DNA of 64,000 nucleotides, taken from positions 682,001-746,000 of the forward strand of contig JADKDD010000001.1 in the NCBI GenBank assembly GCA_016718525.1, given 5' to 3'. The DNA is from Rhodocyclaceae bacterium. GTDB taxonomy: Bacteria > Pseudomonadota > Gammaproteobacteria > Burkholderiales > Rhodocyclaceae. The position numbers and the translations under genes were made by a program. The first letter of the stretch is position 1. Each line of letters starts with the position of its first letter. The notes under the pieces were generated by a model. That model was not told the origin of the DNA, did no database searches, and saw nothing but the letters and a program-made list of their open reading frames with translations. Shown piece after piece: positions 33,045 to 42,076 of this stretch.

Positions 33045-33632
33045 ATGCTTTTTCGAAACTACCTGTCCGATCAGGCGAATGCCTCGCAGGAAATCCGCTT
33101 CATGCGCATTCTCCTGGCCGGATTACTGCTGGTGATCCTGGTGGGCGCCATCGTCGTCCTGAAGTTGATCGGCAACGAGAAGACCGTGCTGACCCCGCCC
33201 GAAATCAGGCGCAGTTACTGGGTTTCGGGCGATGCGGTCTCCAAGGAATACCTTGAAGACATGGCGTATTGGTATGCCGGTCTCGCCCTCAACATCACAC
33301 CGGCTGTATCCAGTTATCAGAACGCTCTGTTCTTGAAGTATGCAGCGCCGTCTGAGTTTGGCCGACTGCAAATGGAAATGGGCGCACGAGCCGAGTTCCT
33401 GAAGAAGAACAATACCGCCACGCAGTTTTCAGTACGCAATATCACGCCAGACGAAAAAACCCTTCGTGTCGCACTGTCCGGAATGCTCTTTACCTGGGCC
33501 TCTGACAAAAAGGCTGGAGAGCGCCAGGCCACTTATCTCATCGGCTTCAAGAACATGAATGGAAGGCTCTATGTATCGGAGTTCAAGGAAACCAGTGAAC
33601 AAAATCCTTTCGACAGCGCTGCTGGTCGCTAG
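33045..33632 (+). CDS. traE: TraE pilus assembly protein
   Basis: 195 aa; N-terminal membrane anchor (LLAGLLLVILVGAIVVLKL) then periplasmic domain, as in VirB8-type TraE. The C-terminus overlaps the start of traK. Role: inner-membrane scaffold of the channel. Confidence 0.9.
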   Translation: MLFRNYLSDQANASQEIRFMRILLAGLLLVILVGAIVVLKLIGNEKTVLTPPEIRRSYWVSGDAVSKEYLEDMAYWYAGLALNITPAVSSYQNALFLKYAAPSEFGRLQMEMGARAEFLKKNNTATQFSVRNITPDEKTLRVALSGMLFTWASDKKAGERQATYLIGFKNMNGRLYVSEFKETSEQNPFDSAAGR

Positions 33633-34278
33633 CTTTTCTGCCAGTGCCGCGCAGGTCCTGGTTGGCAAGTCGGATGACACGCTGACTGCTAGCGTATCGC
33701 GCACCGAGCCGACCTTGATCCGGATTGAGGGGCATCGTGTCCGTCGGATATTTGGCGCCGAAGGTGAGTTTTCCATTACGGCCGACAAAGACACCGGTAC
33801 GGCCTTTATCAAGCCAAGCACCGACAAGCCGACGCTCAGCCTGTTTGTCTCCGACGAGAATGGCCGCACCTGGAAGTTGCTGCTCTCGGTGTCAGAAGGG
33901 CCCTCCGACTCGATCACCATCAAGGGACGTTCCACTGTAAGCAATGCCCAGCCACAAGCTAAGGACGCCACCCGGAATCAGCAGATCAAGCGAATCCTGC
34001 TTGCCCTCCAGTCGGACAACGACGTCGAGATGGATTCACGGACCAGCAATGAGATCGTGCCGTTATGGACAGAAGTCTTGTTCGTCCTTACCAAGGTGAT
34101 TGATGGTCCGTTGAAAGGCGAGAAGTACCAACTGACCAATACGTCGCTAAGTCCCATGGTGATCGACGAGCGGGAGTTGTACCGACGTCAGGTGGTGGCC
34201 ATCTCAATCGTTAAACCCCAGTTGGCTCCGGGAGAGCGCACGGATGTCTTCGTGATTTCGGAGAATCCCGATGACTGA
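33595..34278 (+). CDS. traK: TraK outer-membrane-associated secretin-like subunit
   Basis: 227 aa from GTG 33595 (AAGGA 5 bases upstream), which gives a signal peptide MNKILSTALLVASFSASAA; an upstream ATG at 33559 would add foreign residues. The periplasmic beta-rich domain (IEGHRVRRIFGAEGEFSIT) is VirB9-like. It assembles with TraV and TraB in the outer-membrane core. Confidence 0.88.
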   Translation: MNKILSTALLVASFSASAAQVLVGKSDDTLTASVSRTEPTLIRIEGHRVRRIFGAEGEFSITADKDTGTAFIKPSTDKPTLSLFVSDENGRTWKLLLSVSEGPSDSITIKGRSTVSNAQPQAKDATRNQQIKRILLALQSDNDVEMDSRTSNEIVPLWTEVLFVLTKVIDGPLKGEKYQLTNTSLSPMVIDERELYRRQVVAISIVKPQLAPGERTDVFVISENPDD

Positions 34279-35542
34279 TCCGTCTGCCGCAACAGGCGGT
34301 ATCTCGTCATACATGAAAGGTTTGTCCCCAAAGGCCAAACAGTACCTGGTTCTTGGCGGACTGGGCATGGGCTTCATTGGACTGGTGTTTGGCAGTATTG
34401 CGCTGTGGGACAAACAACCTTCAACGGCCCCTCAATCGACCAAGCTGGATAAATCACGGAACATTGTCACGCCCGGCGCGCAGGTCGATCCACGCGATGT
34501 CTGGATGTCCCAATCATCCCAGCAGATGAAGGAGATGGATAACGTCATTCAGGGCTTGAAGCAGAAACTCGCCGAAGTAGAGCAAAAGCAGTCAACGCCT
34601 CAAGCGCCTTCCAAACAGGCGAGCGTTCTTCCCCCATTACCCCCGATGCACCCGGGTCCAGGACCAGCGGTGGCTCCTGGAGCCTTGCCACAAGGGCCTG
34701 CCCCGTCGATGGGGAATATGTCATCTCCTTTACCACCGCTGCCACCTCCGGTTGTTCCCAAGGAACCGGGTATTGCGTCGTTCGAAGTGAGTGACACGAT
34801 TGCTGCAACGCCCCAAAGCGTGGAGGAGGGCAAGCAAAACAAAACCTACATTCCGTCCGGGTCCTTCATGCGTGTCGCATTGATGGGTGGCTTGGATGCG
34901 CCAACAGGTGGGCAAGCACAGAACAACCCCTGGCCAATCCTGCTGCGTGTGCAGGACAACGCCTTTCTTCCGAACCGGTACCGCGCCAAAGTGAAGGAGT
35001 GTTTCATTCTCGGTTCGGGCTATGGCGACATCAGTTCCGAACGAGCCTATTTGCGCCTCGAATCGCTTTCCTGCGTAATCAATAGCGGCGAAGTGGTGGA
35101 TGCCACGATCAAGGGGTATGTGGTGGGTGAGGACGGCAAAGCTGGATTGCGCGGCCGGTTGGTCAGCAAGCAAGGTCAGGTGCTAGCCAATGCGCTGATG
35201 ACCGGAATTATTTCCGGGATTGGGCAAGGCTTCCAGCAAAGCGCTACGAGTTACAGCACGAGCGCACTGGGGACAGTTGGTACCGTGGATCCCGGAAAGC
35301 AGATCCAAGCTGGAATCGGTGCGGGAGTGGGCAAAGCACTCGATCGACTCTCCCAGTACTACATCACGCTAGCCGAGAAGATGTTTCCAATTATCGAAGT
35401 CGATGCAGGCCGCGTCGTCGATGTCGTCCTGACCAAGGGCGTGACGCTGGGCGTGGCCGGTGCCTCCGACGAAGACACCTACTCGGAAATCTGGAAGCGC
35501 GGACGCCAAATCATGAAAAAGTCCCTGAACCCTATGGAGTAA
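34271..35542 (+). CDS. traB: TraB inner-to-outer membrane scaffold (VirB10-like)
   Basis: 423 aa. Membrane segment at about 27-46 (YLVLGGLGMGFIGLVFGS), coiled region, proline-rich stretch at 115-165 (PPLPPMHPGPG and PLPPLPPPVVPKEPG), and a C-terminal beta-barrel domain with VLTKGVTLGVAG. It spans the envelope and contacts TraK and TraV. Overlaps traK by 8 bases. Confidence 0.92.
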   Translation: MTDPSAATGGISSYMKGLSPKAKQYLVLGGLGMGFIGLVFGSIALWDKQPSTAPQSTKLDKSRNIVTPGAQVDPRDVWMSQSSQQMKEMDNVIQGLKQKLAEVEQKQSTPQAPSKQASVLPPLPPMHPGPGPAVAPGALPQGPAPSMGNMSSPLPPLPPPVVPKEPGIASFEVSDTIAATPQSVEEGKQNKTYIPSGSFMRVALMGGLDAPTGGQAQNNPWPILLRVQDNAFLPNRYRAKVKECFILGSGYGDISSERAYLRLESLSCVINSGEVVDATIKGYVVGEDGKAGLRGRLVSKQGQVLANALMTGIISGIGQGFQQSATSYSTSALGTVGTVDPGKQIQAGIGAGVGKALDRLSQYYITLAEKMFPIIEVDAGRVVDVVLTKGVTLGVAGASDEDTYSEIWKRGRQIMKKSLNPME

Positions 35543-35548
35543 GCGCAC

Positions 35549-36313
35549 ATGCGTAAATCGATCGTTGTTCCTTTGGCTTCGTTCCTTGTAAGCATTGCTG
35601 GTGTTGCCAGTGCTTCGACCAGTGCCGTCGAATCCGAGATGGAGACTCGCCTCAAGGAACTCTATCCATCGACCCGGATCACGGCTGTTCATCAATCCGA
35701 GGTTGCGGGTCTCTTCGAAGTGACCATGGGCAAAAACGTTGCCTTCTCGGATGCGTCGGGTCGGTATTTTGTCTTCGGGCACTTGTTCGATATGCGCGAG
35801 CAAAAGGATCTGACCGCACAGCGCTTAAGCGACATCAACCGGATCGACTTTGCTCAGTTGCCGCTTCAGGATGCCATCAAGACGGTACGCGGCGATGGCA
35901 GTCGGAAGCTGGCCGTGTTCTCGGATCCGGATTGTCCCTATTGCAAAGGGCTGGAAGGTGAACTGGCCAAGCTCGATAACGTCTCGATATTTACCTTTCT
36001 GTATCCCCTGGATGGACTGCATCCCGAAGCCAAGGGGAAAGCGGAGCGAGTTTGGTGTGCATCCAATCGTGCCAAGGCCTGGTCGGAACTGATGGCCACT
36101 GGCAAGGTTGCCGAGAGTCCCAGGTGCGCTGCACCGATTGAACGCATCAATCAGTTGGCGAACAGTCTGGGCATCAATGGCACGCCGACGATGATTCTTC
36201 AGGATGGCAGTTTGATTTCGGGCGCTGCTCCTGCCGCCGAAATTGATCGGCGTTTGGCGGGTAGTCCGGCCACCACGAAAGCGGCCGTGACTCCCAAGCT
36301 GAAAGGAAATTGA
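35549..36313 (+). CDS. DsbC-like periplasmic disulfide isomerase of the tra operon
   Basis: 254 aa with signal peptide and N-terminal dimerisation domain, then thioredoxin fold with CPYC (FSDPDCPYCKGLE) and cis-Pro GTPTMILQDG. It helps fold Cys-rich transfer proteins such as TraN, TraU and TraH. Same position as in R27/SXT operons. Stop overlaps the traV region. Confidence 0.9.
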   Translation: MRKSIVVPLASFLVSIAGVASASTSAVESEMETRLKELYPSTRITAVHQSEVAGLFEVTMGKNVAFSDASGRYFVFGHLFDMREQKDLTAQRLSDINRIDFAQLPLQDAIKTVRGDGSRKLAVFSDPDCPYCKGLEGELAKLDNVSIFTFLYPLDGLHPEAKGKAERVWCASNRAKAWSELMATGKVAESPRCAAPIERINQLANSLGINGTPTMILQDGSLISGAAPAAEIDRRLAGSPATTKAAVTPKLKGN

Positions 36314-36315
36314 TC

Positions 36316-36888
36316 ATGCGCCAGATTTGGGGAATGGCGACCATCGTCGCATTAGGCTTGAACGGGTGTGCCGGTTCCCTCACGGGGCTTGAAGGTGAGA
36401 GTAAGTTCGCCTGTAAGGCTCCGGATGGCGTGACCTGTTCATCGCTCTCCGGTATTTACGCCAATGCCGTGGCCAACAATCTCCCGGCACTACGTAAGGA
36501 AGGAAAAGGAGCGCAGGCAGCTACAACCCAAACAAAGGAAGCGTTGATCACTGGTGCGGTTGCCTCTTCCGGTGATCCCTTGCGGATACAGCCCAAGGTT
36601 TTACGCATCTGGATTGCCCCATGGGAAGACACGGAAGGGGACTTGCACGACCAATCCTATTTGTACGTGGTCGCCAATTCAGGGCGCTGGGCCATTGAGC
36701 ATAGTCAGCGACAAATCGTTGACCGCTATCGACCGACTTTCCTCAAGCCCGGAACTAAAGGAAAAGCTGTTCAGAAACCGCTGCCACAGACTCAACGCCC
36801 GATGTTGCCACTGGGTGGGACGACGCTACCGGGCAATCAAGCCATCGGACCGACGGGACCTGATGCTTTCACGGGAGATCGCGAATGA
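36316..36888 (+). CDS. traV: TraV outer-membrane lipoprotein
   Basis: 190 aa from ATG 36316 with AAAGGAAA upstream. Lipobox LNGCAG, then the TraV cysteines (FACKAPDGVTCSSLSGIY). The C-terminal half is Pro-rich. It is the lipoprotein of the outer-membrane core. Its last codons overlap traC by 4 bases. Confidence 0.88.
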   Translation: MRQIWGMATIVALGLNGCAGSLTGLEGESKFACKAPDGVTCSSLSGIYANAVANNLPALRKEGKGAQAATTQTKEALITGAVASSGDPLRIQPKVLRIWIAPWEDTEGDLHDQSYLYVVANSGRWAIEHSQRQIVDRYRPTFLKPGTKGKAVQKPLPQTQRPMLPLGGTTLPGNQAIGPTGPDAFTGDRE

Positions 36889-39456
36889 GCTTTCTTGAAG
36901 CCGTTAAAACGGTCTTCTATGGCGAGCGATTCGAGCCTGCCGATGCGGTGCAGCGCAACCTCCTGGAGCGTATTGCCACGCTGCCAAGACTCACCGGCAT
37001 TCTCCCGTATCTGGGCTGGATGGGTGACGAGGGCATGTTTGTGCTTGATCAGGGCGCCTTTGGTGACAAACCTGGACTCTCCATGGGATTCTGTATCGAG
37101 ACGGTGCCGCAAACCGGTTCTAACGAGGAAATGGAGCGCGTACTGGCGAGCCTGTTCATGTCGTGTCCAGCGGGCACGGGTATTCAGATCTCCCTTTACG
37201 CCAGTCCACATATCCTGCCTTCCCTCAGAGAGCAGGCCAACATGCTGCCAGTGGACGAGGCTCGCTCCGGAGAAGGGGAGTCAAATCGGAATCGGAACAT
37301 CTATCGCGTTCTCGGTCGGCGCCGCATCGACCACTACCTGAAGGGGGCGGGCAAGTCGCTCTTCTCCCATCACGTCTATCTGCTGCGCGACTACCGCTGT
37401 GTGATTGCCATCAGTACGCCGTTGGACCCGGAAAGTCCGGCTGATGTTGAAGAGGCGATCCGCATCAAGGAAAGCACGCACGCCACCTTGCGCTCAGCCC
37501 ATATGCCTGGGTGGGATTGGGGACCGGAAAGCCTGCTGAACTTATGTCGCGGATTTCTTCGATCACGAGCGCGTACTGGGCCAACCGGCAGAACGGCATA
37601 TCGAGTACGACAGCTCACGATCGCTGCGCAGCCAGTTGTCGAACCCTGAAATTGCTTCTGCCGTTGCCGATACGTTCATCAAGTATCGGAAGGAGGGCGG
37701 CGCTGAAACCGCGATGCAGTGTTTCTCGGTACGCCAGTACCCAAAGTATTACCGGCTGGGAAACATGGGCTCCCTGATTGGGGATTACTACCAGATGGCA
37801 CTAGCGATTCCGTGTCCCTTTCTCATCACCATGGGGGCCATCCTACTGGATTACGAATCGGCCAGAAGCAAGGCGCTGATCAAGGCGGCACGGGCGACCC
37901 AGGCCGCCGGTTCCTACATGTCGCACTTTCAGCCAGATCTTCAGGATCGCAAGCGTGACTGGGACATGGTCCTTCGCGCCTTCGACAACGGTCGCAACGT
38001 CGTCCAGATGTACCACCAGATCGTGCTCTTGTCGCGGATCGAAGACGTTTCCCGGACTGAACATGCCGTCCGTGCTGTCTGGCGTGCCAGAGGATTTGAT
38101 CTTGCCAAGGATGTCTATCTGCAGCACCAGGCCTTTGTGGCCTCCATGCCCTGCACACTGAGCCCGGCCCTGCAAAAGGATCTGCAATTGTTTGGCCGGG
38201 CGGGAACAAAGACAGCGGACAACGCCGTCATGACGTCACCGTTGATTGCCGAATGGAAGGGCACGGCCACACCCGTCATGACCTTGTTCGGTCGGCGTGG
38301 TCAGATCATGACCTTCGATCTCTTCGACAACACGGGCGGCAACTACAATTTTGCCGTCGCGGCACTCTCAGGCTCCGGCAAGTCGGTTTTCGTGAACGAA
38401 ATGGCTTTCCGATATCTCGGTACCGGGACCAAGGTGTGGATCATCGATGTGGGGCGCTCCTACCGGAACCTCTCTGAGTTGCTGGACGGCGAGTTCATTG
38501 AGTTTTCCGATGAGCGTACCAACACGATTTGTCTGAATCCGTTCTCCATGGTTGTGGACATCAACAACGACATGGAAATGCTGCTTCCCCTGGTCGCGCA
38601 AATGGCCAGCCCCCGTGGGCCGCTCGATAACTACGCCTACTCGGCGCTGGCAGCCGCCATCAAGCGCGTCTGGGACCAGAAGGAAAAGGCCGCAACGATT
38701 ACCGATGTCTATGATCTGCTGCGCACTGGACGCTTGAGCGATGAGGGAGAGATGGAGCGGGACCTTTCCCGATTGGCGACATCTCTGGAGCCTTATACGA
38801 AGTACGGGATCTATGCGAGCTACTTCGAAGGCGAGGCCAACATCGAATTTCGCAAGAATCTGGTCGTGCTGGAACTAGAAGAGCTCAAGGCTAAGAAGGA
38901 TCTGCAGGCCGTGGTGATGCAGTTGATGATGTATCGCATCACTCAGGAAATGTACCTCGATCGCTCCAAACGGAAGCTGGTCATCATCGATGAGGCCTGG
39001 GATCTCATGGGCAGCGGGTCGAGTGCAAACTTTATCGAGGCTGGCTATCGGCGTGCCCGGAAGTATGGCGGTGCGTTTGGCACCATTACGCAGTCGGTCG
39101 ACGACTATTACAAAAACGAAGCAACTCGGGCAGCCATCACCAATGCCGACTGGTTGTTCCTCCTCAGGCAAAAGCCGGAAAGCATCGATCGGCTAGGAAA
39201 AGAGGGCAAGCTTCATGTCGACGAGTGGATGAAGCGGCAACTGTCATCGGTCAGTACCGAGCATGGCCATTACTCGGAGATCTATGTTCATGGCCCGATG
39301 GGATCAGGGGTTGGGCGGCTGATTCTCGACCCGTTCTCGATGCTGCTGTATTCCACGCGCGCCGAGGATTACCAGGCAATCAAGACGCTGGCCGACCAGG
39401 GGATACCCGTCACCGAAGCCATTGAGACCATCATTGAACGCAGGGGTGCCGCATGA
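36885..39456 (+). pseudogene. traC: TraC pilus-assembly ATPase, split by a +1 frameshift
   Basis: VirB4-like ATPase of about 856 codons if one base is removed. The N-terminal half (LEAVKTVFYGERFEPADAVQ to ESLLNLC) reads from 36885; from 37549 the correct sequence is in the next frame (FFDHERVLGQPAERHIEYDS, then MSNPEIASAVADTFIKYRK). Deleting the C at about 37548 gives LNLCADFFDHE and joins them. Walker A SGSGKSVF and Walker B LVIIDEAWDLM lie in the downstream part, intact. Unless compensated, pilus assembly would fail, so a sequencing error is also possible. Confidence 0.85.
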
Positions 39457-39821
39457 ACTTGAGGCGACTTCTGGTGATGTGCTTCTTGTCGGTCTTTGCC
39501 TCGTGCGCCATCGGTTACTCCTGGCTTCGCGCACATCCATCACCGCGCCTGGTACGTGTCGATGTCGGCAGTCTGTTTGAGGAGCAGAAAAAGATACTGG
39601 CTGCGCGCCTAAAGCCAGGCATGACTGACGAGGAGCAAAAAGCCATATTCCTCGTGGCAGCCGATTATGGAAAGCAGGTCGATGAGGCCTTGAACACCAT
39701 CGCTAACGAATGCCGTTGTGGCGTCCTGAACACTGCTGCACTGGTTCGTATGGCCGATGCTGCGGAAACAGGTATCCCCGATGCCACGGACCGGGTTCGT
39801 CAGTTACTGGCGCAGAAGTAG
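39453..39821 (+). CDS. trbI: TrbI, type-F transfer accessory protein
   Basis: 122 aa; N-terminal anchor (LLVMCFLSVFASCAIGYSW), then VDVGSLFEEQKKILAARLKPG, a TrbI signature, and ANECRCGVLNTAAL. In F, TrbI controls pilus length. Coupled to traC by a 4-base overlap. Confidence 0.8.
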   Translation: MNLRRLLVMCFLSVFASCAIGYSWLRAHPSPRLVRVDVGSLFEEQKKILAARLKPGMTDEEQKAIFLVAADYGKQVDEALNTIANECRCGVLNTAALVRMADAAETGIPDATDRVRQLLAQK

Positions 39822-39830
39822 GGCTGGCCG

Positions 39831-40628
39831 ATGCTCAAGCGTTGGCCGCTCATGCTTTTCGGATGCCTATTCATGAATTCGACATGGGCGTCGGTGAGCA
39901 ATGGGGGAATGGACTATCCATCGGTCTGGAGTTGTGACGACGTCAAGTTCAATTGGTACTGCGATAACGAGCCTGATGACTCCACTGACCCGGAAAAGCT
40001 GCCGGCAAAGAAGAAGAGCAAGGAAGAGGCTGCGCTGGAGGAACTGGAACGGATGCGCAAATCTCTGGAGGCGAAACGGGCTCTGGCTTTGATGCAGCCT
40101 TCGCCTGAAAACCTCAAAGCCTACATTACGGCGCAGGAAGCCTTGATGGATCGGGCTTCAGTGTTTTCAGATGTCTGGCGTCGTGTCATCTGGGCCAATC
40201 CGGAAATCAATTACCAGTTGAGGAACCCCGTCAATAACGCCGCGATCCAGGTGCGTGACAGCGAGCGGACCCAGAAGGAACGAAGCTCACTCAAGGAAAT
40301 TGCCAAGGAGTGGGGCGTGTTCTTCGTATTCCGGTCGGATTGTCCCTACTGCCATCGCATGGCGCCAGCACTCAAGCTGCTGTCGGACACCTACGGCATC
40401 ACGATATTTCCGGTCAGTCTGGATGGAGGTGCTTTGCCTGGCTTCCCCAAACCGGCGATGGATAACGGCATGGCCAAGGTACTCGATGTCAAACAGGTTC
40501 CCTATGTGGCGCTAGGAAATATCAAAGATCGCCGACTGATTCCGTTGGGCTCCGGGGTTCTGTCGGTACAAGACATTGTTGAACGCATCTACATCCTGAC
40601 CCAGACCCAGCCTGGGGATTTGTACTGA
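39831..40628 (+). CDS. traF: TraF, thioredoxin-like assembly protein (F-type)
   Basis: 265 aa with signal peptide; coiled region KKKSKEEAALEELERMRKSL; thioredoxin domain with CPYC (FRSDCPYCHRMAP) and VKQVPYVALG. Many F-type TraF proteins have lost these cysteines; here they are present, giving the operon two CPYC proteins with the DsbC-like one. Acts in pilus assembly with TraH and TraW. Confidence 0.87.
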   Translation: MLKRWPLMLFGCLFMNSTWASVSNGGMDYPSVWSCDDVKFNWYCDNEPDDSTDPEKLPAKKKSKEEAALEELERMRKSLEAKRALALMQPSPENLKAYITAQEALMDRASVFSDVWRRVIWANPEINYQLRNPVNNAAIQVRDSERTQKERSSLKEIAKEWGVFFVFRSDCPYCHRMAPALKLLSDTYGITIFPVSLDGGALPGFPKPAMDNGMAKVLDVKQVPYVALGNIKDRRLIPLGSGVLSVQDIVERIYILTQTQPGDLY

Positions 40629-40636
40629 GGGACTTC

Positions 40637-42058
40637 ATGCTTAAGAAACGTGTAATTGCCAGTCTACTGGCGCTGATCATTCCCTTGACGTCACTGGCCA
40701 ACGTGCAAACCAGCATGCAAAGCTGGTTCAACGACATCGGCGCGTATGGCAACGTCACCGGCCCTGCGGCCTATCAGGGGCAGACCATGAATCTGTACTC
40801 GGGCGGCAGTCTGTACATGCGCACCCCCGTCAAGAATTACCAGTTGGTCACGATCTCACCCCCCGGATTCAAGGCGGGTTGCGGAGGTATCGATCTATTT
40901 GCTGGATCGTTTTCCTTCATCAACAAAGAGCAACTCACCGCCTTGTTGCGGAACATCGCCAACAACGCGATCGGCTACGCCTTCATGATGGCCGTCAAAT
41001 CCATTTCCCCGGACCTGGCTGACCTGATGCAGTACCTCCAGGATCAGATCTCCAAGGTTAACAACCTCAACATCAACTCCTGTCAGGCCGCAGAAGGGAT
41101 GGTCGCCGCCATTGGCAGCACCCTGACTGACAAAACGCAGGAAAAGGAGGGCAAGGTTGCTGGCGCTTCACTCAATCTTTACGCCGATGTGTTTGAGTCG
41201 TGGGATGCGTGGAAAGACCGTGCAAAGGCCAAACAAACCCGTCAGGCAGCCATATCAGCCGATACTCGCAACAAGGACACCTTTGATCCTGGTAATGTCG
41301 TGTGGCGGGCACTATCGCGGGTGAATGGCGTTGATGACGAGACTCGGCAACTCATGATGAGCATGACGGGGACGATCATCATCGTTCCGCCAGGCGAGGA
41401 CGAGTCGGGTTCCAGCACTGACCAGAAGGCAAAGTGGCTCTACAAGCCGGGGGCAAAGATCACCTTCCGACAGTTTGTGGGTGACGGTTCCTCGGCAACC
41501 GCCACGCTTTCCGGGTTGATCTGCGATGAGTACGCCGATTGCAAGAACCCAACCTATACCGAGAATGGCATCACCTCAGGGTCGTTCGCCAAGTACGTTC
41601 GCGACAAGATCGTCACCATGAAGCAGAAGGTAGAGAGCCGAGATGCAGGCGGGCAGGGGACGATAGATGTCTCGCTGATCAGCGCATCGAGTTTGCCGGT
41701 CTGGAAGATGTTGTCGCTCGCCGCCAACATGCCAGGGGGTGAGTTCGTCGTGGAAAACCATACCCAGCTCGTCGCCGTTGATGTCGCCCACTCGTACTTC
41801 ACGAACCTCGCTAAAACGCTCCGTGAGGCAGTCCAGAATGAAATGGGCAAAGGTAATGCCGATGTGGCCGAAGCAGCCAAGTCTATCTTGAGCCGTGTGA
41901 CAGAAATCGAGCAGGAAGGCCGGGAAATGCTCGTGGCCGAATATCAGAAGGGCGTTCAGGTGGCCCAGATGCAACGCAGCATCCAATGGCTCGATCAGTC
42001 CCTCAAAGCCGGTCTGCCCACCAATGTGTTCCAGTCGATGATGGCTTTCAATCGCTAG
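40637..42058 (+). CDS. traH: TraH pilus assembly protein
   Basis: 473 aa. Signal peptide, conserved YQGQTMNLYSGGSLYMRTPV, FKAGCGGIDLFAGSFSFIN and INSCQAAEGM. The length and these blocks are typical. It works with TraF and TraG at the outer membrane. RBS GAGGG shortly before ATG. Confidence 0.93.
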   Translation: MLKKRVIASLLALIIPLTSLANVQTSMQSWFNDIGAYGNVTGPAAYQGQTMNLYSGGSLYMRTPVKNYQLVTISPPGFKAGCGGIDLFAGSFSFINKEQLTALLRNIANNAIGYAFMMAVKSISPDLADLMQYLQDQISKVNNLNINSCQAAEGMVAAIGSTLTDKTQEKEGKVAGASLNLYADVFESWDAWKDRAKAKQTRQAAISADTRNKDTFDPGNVVWRALSRVNGVDDETRQLMMSMTGTIIIVPPGEDESGSSTDQKAKWLYKPGAKITFRQFVGDGSSATATLSGLICDEYADCKNPTYTENGITSGSFAKYVRDKIVTMKQKVESRDAGGQGTIDVSLISASSLPVWKMLSLAANMPGGEFVVENHTQLVAVDVAHSYFTNLAKTLREAVQNEMGKGNADVAEAAKSILSRVTEIEQEGREMLVAEYQKGVQVAQMQRSIQWLDQSLKAGLPTNVFQSMMAFNR

Positions 42059-42076
42059 GGCAGGGTTTGAGCTGCA

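Noticed and set aside
33559..33594. Upstream ATG for TraK
   Set aside because: It would put foreign residues before the signal peptide; GTG 33595 has a better Shine-Dalgarno.
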